NCBI GenBank assembly: GCA_945900785.1
Contig: CAMDJM010000023.1
Location: 1 to 61,060 of the forward strand
Length of the DNA: 61,060 bases
Direction: 5' to 3'
DNA from: Akkermansia muciniphila
GTDB lineage: Bacteria > Verrucomicrobiota > Verrucomicrobiia > Verrucomicrobiales > V1-33
The translations under genes and the position numbers were made by a program. Under the pieces are notes generated by a model, which had not been told where the DNA came from, did not search any database, and was given only the letters and a program-made list of their open reading frames with translations. Of this stretch, positions 36,099-44,100 are shown piece by piece; position 1 is the first letter of the stretch, and the number at the start of each line of letters is the position of its first letter.

Positions 36099-37412
36099 AT
36101 GAAGTCGTTCTATTGCTTGTTGCTGGTTCTGGGGGCACTCATTGCGGTCGGCCTGCCATGCCGTGCGGAACTGGCGAAGGAGTTGAAGGAACTCAAGGAC
36201 CGTGAGGAAAAGGTAAAAACCATCGTGAGCCGGGTGTTGCCCTGTGTGGTGTCAGTGACCTCCTCGGATGACGACAAGCCCGGCTCCGGCTCCGGAGTGA
36301 TCATTAACAAGGAGGGCCTGATCCTGACAGCTGCCCACGTAACCCAGGCCACGGGCAATAATCTCACCATCATTTTTCCGGATGGCCGCCGCGTCAAAGG
36401 CACCTCCCTGGGGGCCAACCGCACCACCGATGCCGGCATGGCCCGTATCACGGAACCCGGCGAGTGGCCTTTTGTGGAGATGGGAAATTCCGATCTGCTG
36501 AGTCTCGGGGACTGGGTCGTCGCCATGGGCCACCCGGGGGGCTATAGCTTTGAGCGTCAACCTCCCGTCCGGCTGGGCCGGATCTGGCGGCGGGATTTGG
36601 ATGGGGCGCTGTTCACCTCCTGCCCGTTGATTGGCGGAGACTCCGGAGGACCCTTGTTCGATATGGATGGCCGCGTTGTCGGCATCCATTCCTCAATCCA
36701 CGGGAACGTGGCCATGAACCGCCACGTCGCGATTGATACCCTGCGCTTTGACTGGGACAAGCTGATCAAGGATCAGACCTGGGGCAAAATCACCTTTAAC
36801 ACCACCAACGAAAGCCGGCCGATCACCGGAGCGGTCTTTGACCGGGAAAGCCGGGACGGTGTTAAAGTGAAGAGCGTGCGGGAAGACCTGCCGGCCGCCA
36901 AGGCGGGGCTGAAACCGGGAGATGTGGTCAAAAAATTCGATGGCTCCGAAGTGGCCACTTGGCCCGCCATTCAGCGCTTGATCAGCCGCCGGAAACCTGG
37001 CGACATCGTCCCTTTGGCGGTGCAGCGCGGGGATGAACTGGTGGACCTGAAATTGGAATTGGGCCGTCGCACCCTGCCGCGCCGGGATGCCGAAGGCAAA
37101 ATGGAGGAGGAAGACAACCCCGGGAGCGAGCCCTTCAGTCCTGACCCCTCCGCTCCCCGTCCTTACCTGGGAGCGGCCTTGGAAGTCTGCCCGGAAGGGA
37201 CTAAAATCAGTGACATCTCCCCGGAGAGTCCTGCCGCGAAAGCCGGACTGAAAGCCGGGGACCTGGTCCAACAAATCAACGGCACGAAAGTGGCCAACCC
37301 CACGGAAGCCGCCAATGCGCTTCTCGACCTCAAACCAGAGGATGCCGTCAGCTTTTCGATCCAACGCGACGGCCAGACCCAAACCATCGAAGTCAAGCTC
37401 GGCAAAAAATAA
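36099..37412 (+). CDS. HtrA/DegP-like trypsin-fold serine protease with two PDZ domains
   Basis: A 437-residue periplasmic protease. ATG 36099 starts a signal peptide (MKSFYCLLLVLGALIAVGLP); a GTG at 36075 in frame is less likely. The catalytic triad is intact: His80 in LTAAHV, Asp111 in TTDAGMA and Ser182 in GGDSGGP. PDZ domains follow at about 235-320 and 355-437 (the second holds SPAAKAGLKAGDLVQQINGT). The length and order match the DegP/DegQ class, which degrades or refolds misfolded envelope proteins. A related but catalytically altered protein is encoded 12 bp downstream, so both are made from one transcript. Confidence 0.9.
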   Translation: MKSFYCLLLVLGALIAVGLPCRAELAKELKELKDREEKVKTIVSRVLPCVVSVTSSDDDKPGSGSGVIINKEGLILTAAHVTQATGNNLTIIFPDGRRVKGTSLGANRTTDAGMARITEPGEWPFVEMGNSDLLSLGDWVVAMGHPGGYSFERQPPVRLGRIWRRDLDGALFTSCPLIGGDSGGPLFDMDGRVVGIHSSIHGNVAMNRHVAIDTLRFDWDKLIKDQTWGKITFNTTNESRPITGAVFDRESRDGVKVKSVREDLPAAKAGLKPGDVVKKFDGSEVATWPAIQRLISRRKPGDIVPLAVQRGDELVDLKLELGRRTLPRRDAEGKMEEEDNPGSEPFSPDPSAPRPYLGAALEVCPEGTKISDISPESPAAKAGLKAGDLVQQINGTKVANPTEAANALLDLKPEDAVSFSIQRDGQTQTIEVKLGKK

Positions 37413-37424
37413 CCGCCTACTGTC

Positions 37425-38663
37425 ATGAAATTCCCCCTTCCCTTCCACCGCTCTGCCGCCGCCGGATTCCTGATCTGCGCCCTGGCGCTGGCCCTGCCCG
37501 CCGCGCTTTCCGCCAAACAGAATGAGAAAGAGAAAGACAAGGACAAGGATAAAACGGAGGCCGATGAGGAAATCTCTGACAGTGTGGCAGATGCGGACAA
37601 CGACCGGGCCCAGGACCGCTTTAGCCGGGAAACACCGGAACTGGCCGCCGCATGGTCCCCCATCCTGGAAACCGCCCGCCGCAGCACCGCCCGCCTCATG
37701 CGCGAGGGCAAGCCCATCGCCTTTGCCACCTCCGTCAACGCCAACGGCTGGCTCGTCTCCAAAGCCAGCGAACTCCAGGACAGCAAAGGCAAGACCCTGA
37801 CCCATCTCACCGCTCAATTCCCCGGTGGTATCACTCTCCCCCTGACGATCACCGACACGCACCCCCGTCACGACCTCGCCCTGCTGAAGGTGGAAGCCAG
37901 CGGCCTCACGCCGGTCGAGTTCGATGCCAGCATCACCCCGGCCCCGGGCAGCTACGTCGCTGCCGCCGGCCCCGAGAGGCTGCCTGTCGCCATTGGTGTC
38001 GTCAGCGTCGCTCCCCGCAATATGGATGAATCCCGCAAAGGATTCCTCGGCATTTCCCTGGAAAAGAAGGAGGGCGGCCTGCACATCAAGGAAGTCGGCA
38101 CCGCCAGCGCCGCGTCCGAAGCCGGCCTGCTCAAAGATGATGTGCTCCTCTCGATCAACGGTCAGAGCATGGAATCCGTCGCCGACTTCATCAAAAAAAT
38201 CGCCTCCCATAAACCCTACGACAGCATCAAAGTCATGATCCGCCGCGGTCAGGAGGACAAGGAAATCACCGCTACCCTGCGGCGGCGGGATGAGAACCAC
38301 AGCGGTCTCATGGAAGACGTGCGCAATATGATGAGCGGTGCCCTCAGTCGCACCCGCACCGGCTTCCCTACCGCTCTGCAAACCGACATGGTGCTGCAGC
38401 CCTCCGAGTGCGGTGGGCCCATTATCGATTTAAACGGCCATGTGATCGGCCTCAACATCGCGCGATCCGGCCGCATTGAGTGCTTTGCGATTCCCTCCAC
38501 CACCCTGATTCATCTTTTGAAAAAAGTCGAAACCGGCAAATTCGCCCGGCCGGAATTGGACGAACTGCGAGAAGAAGTCAAGAACGCCGAAACCCTCCTC
38601 GATCGCGTCCGCAAGGACACCGAGCGCCTGAAAAACCAACTTCAGGACGCCGAAGGCAAGTGA
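37425..38663 (+). CDS. HtrA-related pseudoprotease with PDZ inserted in the protease fold
   Basis: A 412-residue exported protein. A signal peptide (about 1-30) leads into a Lys/Glu/Asp-rich linker, then the first half of a trypsin-like domain (about 80-195). A PDZ domain (about 205-287) comes next, and only then the segment equivalent to the active-site end of the protease (SECGGPIIDLNGHVIGLNIA, about 327-345). A coiled coil closes the chain (about 375-412). Compared with its neighbour, the His of LTAAHV is Ser115 (LVSKASE), Asp150 is kept, and the nucleophile Ser is Cys329. It is therefore probably inactive and may regulate or scaffold the upstream protease. Confidence 0.75.
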   Translation: MKFPLPFHRSAAAGFLICALALALPAALSAKQNEKEKDKDKDKTEADEEISDSVADADNDRAQDRFSRETPELAAAWSPILETARRSTARLMREGKPIAFATSVNANGWLVSKASELQDSKGKTLTHLTAQFPGGITLPLTITDTHPRHDLALLKVEASGLTPVEFDASITPAPGSYVAAAGPERLPVAIGVVSVAPRNMDESRKGFLGISLEKKEGGLHIKEVGTASAASEAGLLKDDVLLSINGQSMESVADFIKKIASHKPYDSIKVMIRRGQEDKEITATLRRRDENHSGLMEDVRNMMSGALSRTRTGFPTALQTDMVLQPSECGGPIIDLNGHVIGLNIARSGRIECFAIPSTTLIHLLKKVETGKFARPELDELREEVKNAETLLDRVRKDTERLKNQLQDAEGK

Positions 38664-38682
38664 GTCCGTGCTAAACTGAAAC

Positions 38683-38717
38683 TTGTGAGTTGAAGGTTGA
38701 GAGTTGAGAGTTGAGAG
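38683..38717. repeat. Heptamer repeat array, copy 3 (inverted)
   Basis: Five 7-nt units (TTGTGAG, TTGAAGG, then three TTGAGAG) form the reverse complement of the arrays at 414 and 13604. The sequence after it, ATTCAATCCCAG, is the complement of the shared CTGGGA-TGA flank. Two more units of the same type lie at 38799-38812. Confidence 0.8.
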
Positions 38718-38874
38718 ATTCAATCCCAGGAGCTTGCCTGAATTCCGGCATTCATCCGCAGGAGGTGCTTCCAGTGACGCAGTGCCTTGAGTTTCGCCCT
38801 CTCAACTCTCACTTGGCGGGCTGGGCCGCCTGAACCACCATGGCAGGGTTCGAAAAATGGTGATCCTGCCCAGC

Positions 38875-39426
38875 CTATTCCATTGCGATTGGCGCAATGG
38901 CGATGAGGCTGGCGACCAGCAGGGCGACTCCCGCAGAACCGACCACCTGTCTGACGGAGGGGAGCCTTTGCCACAGCCACGGCAGGATGCGCCTCGCATC
39001 CACGACCTGGGCAAAGTCCTGCGGGCGCAGCAGGGGCTCCATCGTCCGGCCCAGATTCCTCGCCGGGATGTGGTGTTTTGGGGCCGGAGCCTGGATGGCG
39101 GTGTAGCAGTGCGGGCAACTCACATGGCTGCCCTGATAGAGTGATTCGAGCACCGTGCGGCGGCGGCAGGCTGGGCAGGAAAAATGCACCCGGCCAAACC
39201 TGGCATACGCGCGGAAGCGTGGGGCGGCGGTCTCCGGCAGAGTGGGCAGGTCAACCTCCGCGAAACGTGCCACCTCCAAGCCTGGGACGGGCTGGCTGCC
39301 CAGTTTTTGCGAAAGGGCTTTGGCGATTTCCCGGGAGGTGAGTTCACAAACAGCGGCGGAGTGGCTCGCCGCCTGAATGGCGGCGGCAATATCTTCTACA
39401 GATAACGCTGTGGTTTCTTTGGTCAT
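38875..39426 (-). CDS. Zinc-ribbon protein with C-terminal membrane anchor
   Basis: A 183-residue protein of no recognised family. The N-terminal 75 residues are helical and polar. A zinc ribbon is formed by Cys84-x2-Cys87 and Cys104-x2-Cys107 (FSCPACRRRT and HVSCPHC). A single hydrophobic helix near the C-terminus (about 162-180) would leave the bulk of the protein in the cytoplasm as a tail-anchored protein. Neighbours are the pseudoprotease gene (convergent) and PEP-CTERM fragments, neither of which suggests a role. Confidence 0.6.
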   Translation of the reverse strand: MTKETTALSVEDIAAAIQAASHSAAVCELTSREIAKALSQKLGSQPVPGLEVARFAEVDLPTLPETAAPRFRAYARFGRVHFSCPACRRRTVLESLYQGSHVSCPHCYTAIQAPAPKHHIPARNLGRTMEPLLRPQDFAQVVDARRILPWLWQRLPSVRQVVGSAGVALLVASLIAIAPIAME

Positions 39427-39501
39427 TGTTCAGGAAAAGCAAGGCTGCGCCCCGGGGTTTCATCCGACCAGATGGGGCAAGTCCTTAAGGTATCCTGATA
39501 T

Positions 39502-40127
39502 TTAGAACAGACCGGCGCAAAAAGCAACGAAATTGTTATGAAATTTATCTAAATATTTGATAATTCTGGTTTTTCCCCATAAAATCAGGCCCGCGAGCAG
39601 CGTAATGGGCCCCGGTTCAGGCGCGGGGCTCAAGATTCCATCAGTGCCAAGGGTCAGACCAGCGACCCGTTCGAAAATGTTGGTGTCGGTCGCCGTGAAG
39701 CCATCGCCATCGCTGTCAAAACCGACATCATGGTAACCAAACCAGATCGTGATGGCAGTCAGGGGGGTCCTGGGATCCAGCCCGAGGGAGTCCCCGGTGA
39801 TGGTCTGGTTATCGTCAATGCTGCCGTCGCCCGGGAGCGGATTGTTGAGGAAATCCTCCGGGGCATCCAACACCACGGCATTGAAGTCATCAATGCTATA
39901 CCAGCCTGGCTGCACCAAGCCGCCACTGACCGCATTATCCGGGGCTCCGCTGAGGAACTGGGAAATGGAACGCCCCGTGCCCAGGCGCTGACCGGTGCCT
40001 GCCAAACCCGTGGGCCTTCCGGCGGTGCTGTAAAACGTGCCAGAGGCGGTATTATTATAGTCCAAAGCGGTGTATTCGTGCAGACTGGAAATATCAAAGG
40101 GAGCGTCCCCGGCGGGGCAGGCATCCT
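39502..40127 (-). pseudogene. PEP-CTERM protein, 5' end missing
   Basis: A minus-strand frame carries a secreted-protein-like sequence (DYNNTASGTFYSTAGRPTGL, LSGAPDNAVSGGL, a calcium motif FDSDGDGFTATDT) and ends in PAPEPGPITLLAGLILWG, a PEP-CTERM anchor. There is no signal peptide. The homologous-looking frame continues upstream of the first ATG (40065) to a stop near 40127, so the natural start has been lost. It abuts, head to head, a second truncated PEP-CTERM gene on the plus strand. Confidence 0.6.
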
Positions 40128-40537
40128 ACCTGAGCCTCGTGCTGCACGGCCTGCCTGCCGGAACGGTCTTTCAGGGAGTCAATCTGACCTTTTATGACAC
40201 CACCTTCATCCAGCCTTCCAAGGCTTGGGCTGGCACCAGCGCGGATGGGTTCAGGGCGGCTTCCCCACTGAAATTTTCGCACCTTGCCGGAAGCGGCAGC
40301 CTGCAAGCCAACCTCGGAGATTTCACCAATCATGCCCCGGAACCCTTGGAGATCAGGATTTATGGGGTGATCGGCAGCGATGAAGGCGCTTTCAAAGCGG
40401 TGAACTTGACAGCGGAAGCCCTGCAACTCCCGGTGCCAGTGCCCGAGCCGGATGTGCGGACCATTTGCACGGCCGTGGGTCTGGCGGCGCTCACTGCCCT
40501 GCGCCGCCGGAGCAACGCCCTACCCCGGAGGTTTTAG
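40070..40537 (+). pseudogene. Second PEP-CTERM protein, 5' end missing
   Basis: A plus-strand frame reads as the C-terminal part of a surface protein (SYLSLVLHGLPAGTVFQG, LEIRIYGVIGSDEGAF) ending in VPVPEPDVRTICTAVGLAAL and an Arg-rich tail, a PEP-CTERM signal. It has no signal peptide: the first residues (about 40070-40110) overlap the other truncated gene and look unrelated. With the minus-strand fragment it forms a head-to-head junction of two broken genes. Confidence 0.55.
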
Positions 40538-40634
40538 TCCGGAACAGCGGAAGCATGAACCGGCCGGCTTGAAAAATCGTCTCCAGGTCCAGCTCCAGGA
40601 CCGGAATTGGTCCTGAAGCCCCGCTGGGCTTAAA

Positions 40635-41080
40635 TGGGGTGGCGGCACCTTCATAAGCCGGATTTTGTCCCCCGCTGGTGGCCCGGCGGATCAACGGTCA
40701 TTCATCTAAGGCCGGCCTTGCAGCCAACCGTCCTGGCCTTGCGGCCAGGTGCGACGAACCCGGGATTATCCTGCTGGCTTGCGCCGGCAGGGTCAGGCTG
40801 GCCGCCTGTTTTCCCTGTTTGTCTTGCACCGCGCAGGGTTTATCGTGCCCCCGGCCTTGCGGCACGGGGCGGTGGGCTCTTACCCCGCCGTTTCACCCTT
40901 GCCCCCAACCCTTGCGGGCGGGAGGCGGTTTATTTTCTGTGACACTTTCCGTCAGCGGGCGTTTTCACGACCCACTGCCCGCGTTCATCACGCGGCACGC
41001 TGCCATGTGGTGTCCGGACTTTCCTCCAAGGGCGCCTCCGGAAAGCCACCCCCGGCGACCGTTTCGGGTGCCGCCTCATC
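40635..41080 (-). ncRNA. rnpB: RNase P RNA (class A)
   Basis: The catalytic RNA that matures tRNA 5' ends, on the minus strand. The conserved GGAGGAAAGTCCGGAC element is at about 41018-41033 (plus-strand coordinates), followed by ACAGAAAATAAACCGCC, the GCAAGGGTGAAACGGCGG / GGTAAGAGCCCACCGC core and, near the 3' end, TAGATGAATGACCG and ACAAAATCCGGCTTAT. P1 is closed by GGCGGCACC (complement of 41067-41075) pairing with GGTGCCGCC (complement of 40641-40649), which sets both ends to within about 10 nt. At about 446 nt the length is slightly above the E. coli RNA. Open frames on the plus strand here are spurious. Confidence 0.93.
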
Positions 41081-41234
41081 TCCCTGCGGCGGATTTCAAG
41101 GCAATGCAAGCGCTGGCGCACTGGTGGAAAAATATCCATTGATAAAAAGTCTCACATTTTCCTGCCAGAATTGGAAAAAAAGCGCCCCAATGTTGAAAAA
41201 TTCGCTTTTGGGCTTGGTATCTGCACCAATTTGA

Positions 41235-41268
41235 TTGACTAAATCCCGAATTTAAGCATTTTAGTCAA
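41235..41268. promoter_or_regulatory. 9-bp inverted repeat upstream of a PEP-CTERM gene
   Basis: TTGACTAAA (41235-41243) and TTTAGTCAA (41260-41268) are perfect inverted repeats with a 16-nt spacer, ending 12 bp before the ATG at 41281. It could be a regulator operator overlapping the promoter or a leader hairpin controlling translation. Confidence 0.45.
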
Positions 41269-41280
41269 AATACTATTCCC

Positions 41281-41865
41281 ATGAAAGCCATTTCCCTTTG
41301 CCTTGCTGCCCTTTTTGGCATTCTATCCGCAGGTGCGGCTCATTCAGCCACCGTCTTTGCGGACAAGACAGCCTTTCTCAGTTCCCTTGCGGACGGGGCC
41401 TACACGGAAACATTTTCCGCCACGAACCCTCCCACCTATCTCCTGGGTGGCTTTGGCTATACCGCCAGCGTCAGTTCGGGAACGATTTATGATTCGGGGA
41501 CCTTCATTGGCAATTTCAATTCGACGGCCTCCATGACCCTAACCTTCACCACTGGTAATTTTTACGCCGTTGGGGGCAATTTTTTCGTGACCGACACCAA
41601 CGATGTCTTCGTCGCCAACCCAATCACGGTTACCTTGAGCGATGGCACCACGGACACCTTCACCCCCGGCTCCGTAAACGCCTTCAGGGGATATATTTCG
41701 ACCGTGCCGCTGACAACTCTCACCCTCAGCGCGACCAGCAATGGCTTTTTCAATACCATGGATAATTTCGTGGTGGGAGCGCCGATTCCTGAGCCTGCTG
41801 TCACCGGTCTTCTGCTGGGATCTCTCGGTCTGGTGATTCGCCGCAATCGCCGCCGGAAGGCTTGA
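41281..41865 (+). CDS. PEP-CTERM sorting-domain protein
   Basis: A complete 194-residue exported protein: signal peptide (about 1-22, ending AAHSA), a Thr/Ser/Gly-rich beta domain, and the sorting signal IPEPAVTGLLLGSLGLVIRR followed by Arg/Lys. Proteins with this tail are processed by an exosortase and usually end up in the envelope or exopolysaccharide matrix. No exosortase gene is in the window. An inverted repeat directly upstream suggests dedicated control. It is the only intact one among four PEP-CTERM loci here. Confidence 0.85.
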   Translation: MKAISLCLAALFGILSAGAAHSATVFADKTAFLSSLADGAYTETFSATNPPTYLLGGFGYTASVSSGTIYDSGTFIGNFNSTASMTLTFTTGNFYAVGGNFFVTDTNDVFVANPITVTLSDGTTDTFTPGSVNAFRGYISTVPLTTLTLSATSNGFFNTMDNFVVGAPIPEPAVTGLLLGSLGLVIRRNRRRKA

Positions 41866-41936
41866 CCCGCTTTTGCTGGGCTGCTGAGCGCTGAAATGCA
41901 GTCCCATGGAGCTTGTGCAACGCGAAATCTTTGCTC

Positions 41937-43136
41937 TCACTGGCGTTCTGTTGGCCTTTCAGTAAGGTCTTTTTCAGCAAACTGGGAGCGCTGGGCTTCG
42001 TCATAGTAACTCTCTAAAATAGCGGTTTGGGCTTGTCGTTCAAATTTCGCCGTCACCTCCCCGCAAGCGGCCCGGGCCATCACGGCGTAGTTGGCTGGGG
42101 ACTCCATCAGCTCCAAGGCTGCGCGGGCCAACCCTGACGCGTCGCCCTCGGCGACCAAAAAGCCACTTTGCCCATGCGTCACGGCTTCCGGAATGCCGCC
42201 ATGATTCGTAGCCAGGACAGGCAAGCCTGAGGCCATGGCTTCCAGCAGGGCGTTTGGCACGCCTTCCCGGTTTCCGTCGGGTGGGGTCTCGCTGGGATGC
42301 AGGAAAAGATGGGCGGAATAAACCAACTCCCGCAAGGCATCCTGATTCAAAAACCCCGGAAAGCTCACCCGGTCTGAAAGTCCGGCAGCGCGGGCGGCTT
42401 CTGCCAATTCCTGTCGCAGTGGACCATCCCCGGCGAGGGTCAGTCGCGCGGCAGGCATTTTTTTAACGATTTCCCCGAAAGCCTGCAGGGTCGTCCTCAA
42501 TCCCTTTTTTGGCACCAGCCGGCAGGCCTGCACCAGATGCCAGCTTCCATCCGCTGGCCATGGCCTTTCCTGGAACGGCCATGCTTCCAAGGGGATCCCC
42601 GTCCGTTGCAGCCGCAACTTTTCCACCGGACACCCAAGCGCGGCCAGTCCGGCCATCAGCGATTCCGATCTCGCCAAAATCAGCGCGGCATGCTGGAAAA
42701 CCTGCTGCAGGGCCTGCCGCCAGGCCGCGTGGCCCGCCTCCACCCCCACATCCGCCCCGTGAAAGGAAACCACCACCGGACGCGGGCTCGCCGCGATGAA
42801 CGGGAGCAACTGCACGCCGATGTGGCCAAAAAAGATGTGAACCACATCCGCCTCCAGACGCAGGGTTTCATAAATCAGCTCCCGCACCCGGCTCTGCGGG
42901 ATCAGCACCGGCCCCCGCCGCACCTGCCGGAACCAAAAGCGCCGCCAATTCCGCCAGGGAAGCGGCCCCAGCACCGACAGGGCACGCTTTTCATTTGGAA
43001 AAGGAAACTGCGCGGCATTTTCCCGCTTTTGGGTGATCACCACGGGCCGCCACCGGGACAAAGACACAATCTGCCGGTGGACATGCTGCATGTCCGCTTT
43101 GAGAAAATCCTGACAATAACAAGCGGTCACGGGCAC
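41937..43136 (-). CDS. Family 4 glycosyltransferase
   Basis: A 399-residue GT-B fold glycosyltransferase of family GT4, transferring a sugar from a nucleotide-sugar to a growing polysaccharide or lipid. The N-terminal domain contains VVHIFFGHIGVQLLPF and SFHGADVGVEAG. The C-terminal domain has the donor-site sequences ACRLVPKKGL, LAGDGPLR and HPSETPPDGNREGVPNALLEAMASGLPVLAT, which include the conserved E-x7-E motif. It resembles exopolysaccharide (colanic acid type) enzymes. It lies 56 bp after the SDR gene on the same strand and may belong to one transcript with it and opgG. Confidence 0.87.
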   Translation of the reverse strand: MPVTACYCQDFLKADMQHVHRQIVSLSRWRPVVITQKRENAAQFPFPNEKRALSVLGPLPWRNWRRFWFRQVRRGPVLIPQSRVRELIYETLRLEADVVHIFFGHIGVQLLPFIAASPRPVVVSFHGADVGVEAGHAAWRQALQQVFQHAALILARSESLMAGLAALGCPVEKLRLQRTGIPLEAWPFQERPWPADGSWHLVQACRLVPKKGLRTTLQAFGEIVKKMPAARLTLAGDGPLRQELAEAARAAGLSDRVSFPGFLNQDALRELVYSAHLFLHPSETPPDGNREGVPNALLEAMASGLPVLATNHGGIPEAVTHGQSGFLVAEGDASGLARAALELMESPANYAVMARAACGEVTAKFERQAQTAILESYYDEAQRSQFAEKDLTERPTERQ

Positions 43137-43192
43137 CTTGTCCGCTTACCCCGGCCCAGTCCCCGGCGCAAGTGGCTTGGCAGCACTCTGAC

Positions 43193-44023
43193 TCAGGCCG
43201 TGAAATCCGTGGGCAGCCCGGTGTTTTCCCAGGCATCCAGCTCCGCCCGGAGCTTATCCAGTTGGCGGCGGGCTTTTTGATAGGCGTATTTACCCAGCAC
43301 CAGCCGGAAGGGCGGCTTTTCAGAATCCACCACCGCGATGATCGCCCGGGCCGCCGCCGCAGGATCGCCGGGTTGCTTCCCATCCACCTTTTCCAAAAAG
43401 CTGAGGAACTTCCCCGCCGTGGCATCATAGGCCCCGGAATGGCCCGCTGCCCGGTCCAGGGAGCGTGCGATGAATTCCGTGCGGAATGGTCCGGGAATCA
43501 CCACCGTCACTTTCACGCCATAAGGAGCAGCCTCGGCGGCCACCGCTTCCGAGGCCAATTCCAATCCCGCCTTGGCCCCGCCATACACGGAAAAGCCCGC
43601 GTAGTTCGAGATCGCGGCCGCCGCACCCAAATTGATGAAATGCCCCCGTTTTTGCTCCCGGAAGAGGGGCAGAGCGGCCTGCATCACCCGCAGCGGCCCC
43701 GTGAAATTGGTTTCAATATTCCGCAGGATCTGCTCTGCGCTGCAATCCTCCAAGGCACCGATCAGACCATAGCCGCCATTATTCACTACGACATCAAGGC
43801 CCCCAAAGTCCCGGTGCGCCTCAGCCATCGCCTGGGTGATCGTCTCCGGCTGCGTCAGATCCAGCCGGTAGGCCTTCGCCTGCAACGGATAGTCCTGCAC
43901 AAAATCCTCCACCTTGCCCAGTTCCCGCGCGGTCACAGCCACGCGGTCGCCATGGGCGATGACGGCCGCGGCCAAGTCCCGGCCAAACCCTGAGGAAGCT
44001 CCTGTAATGAACCATGTCTTCAT
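43193..44023 (-). CDS. Short-chain dehydrogenase/reductase, catalytic Ser replaced
   Basis: A 276-residue classical SDR. The nucleotide-binding motif TGASSGFG (residues 7-14), NNGGYG (81-86) and the active-site YGGAK (Tyr147, Lys151) are in place. The Ser normally found 13 residues before the Tyr is Ala134, within INLGAAAAI, so the canonical Ser-Tyr-Lys triad is incomplete. It may be a weak enzyme, use another residue, or act as a cofactor-binding regulator. The gene lies between opgG and the GT4 gene in a minus-strand run with gaps of 77 and 56 bp. Confidence 0.82.
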   Translation of the reverse strand: MKTWFITGASSGFGRDLAAAVIAHGDRVAVTARELGKVEDFVQDYPLQAKAYRLDLTQPETITQAMAEAHRDFGGLDVVVNNGGYGLIGALEDCSAEQILRNIETNFTGPLRVMQAALPLFREQKRGHFINLGAAAAISNYAGFSVYGGAKAGLELASEAVAAEAAPYGVKVTVVIPGPFRTEFIARSLDRAAGHSGAYDATAGKFLSFLEKVDGKQPGDPAAAARAIIAVVDSEKPPFRLVLGKYAYQKARRQLDKLRAELDAWENTGLPTDFTA

Positions 44024-44100
44024 ATGCCGGACCTACGCCTCCCAGCCCGGCGCAGCGCCACTCATCCGGAAAAAACCCTCCCCGCCAGCGGTGATCCGGG

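Noticed and set aside
40678..41234. Overlapping plus-strand ORFs of about 155-160 aa
   Set aside because: They lie antisense to the RNase P RNA, whose conserved core and P1 helix are clear on the minus strand.
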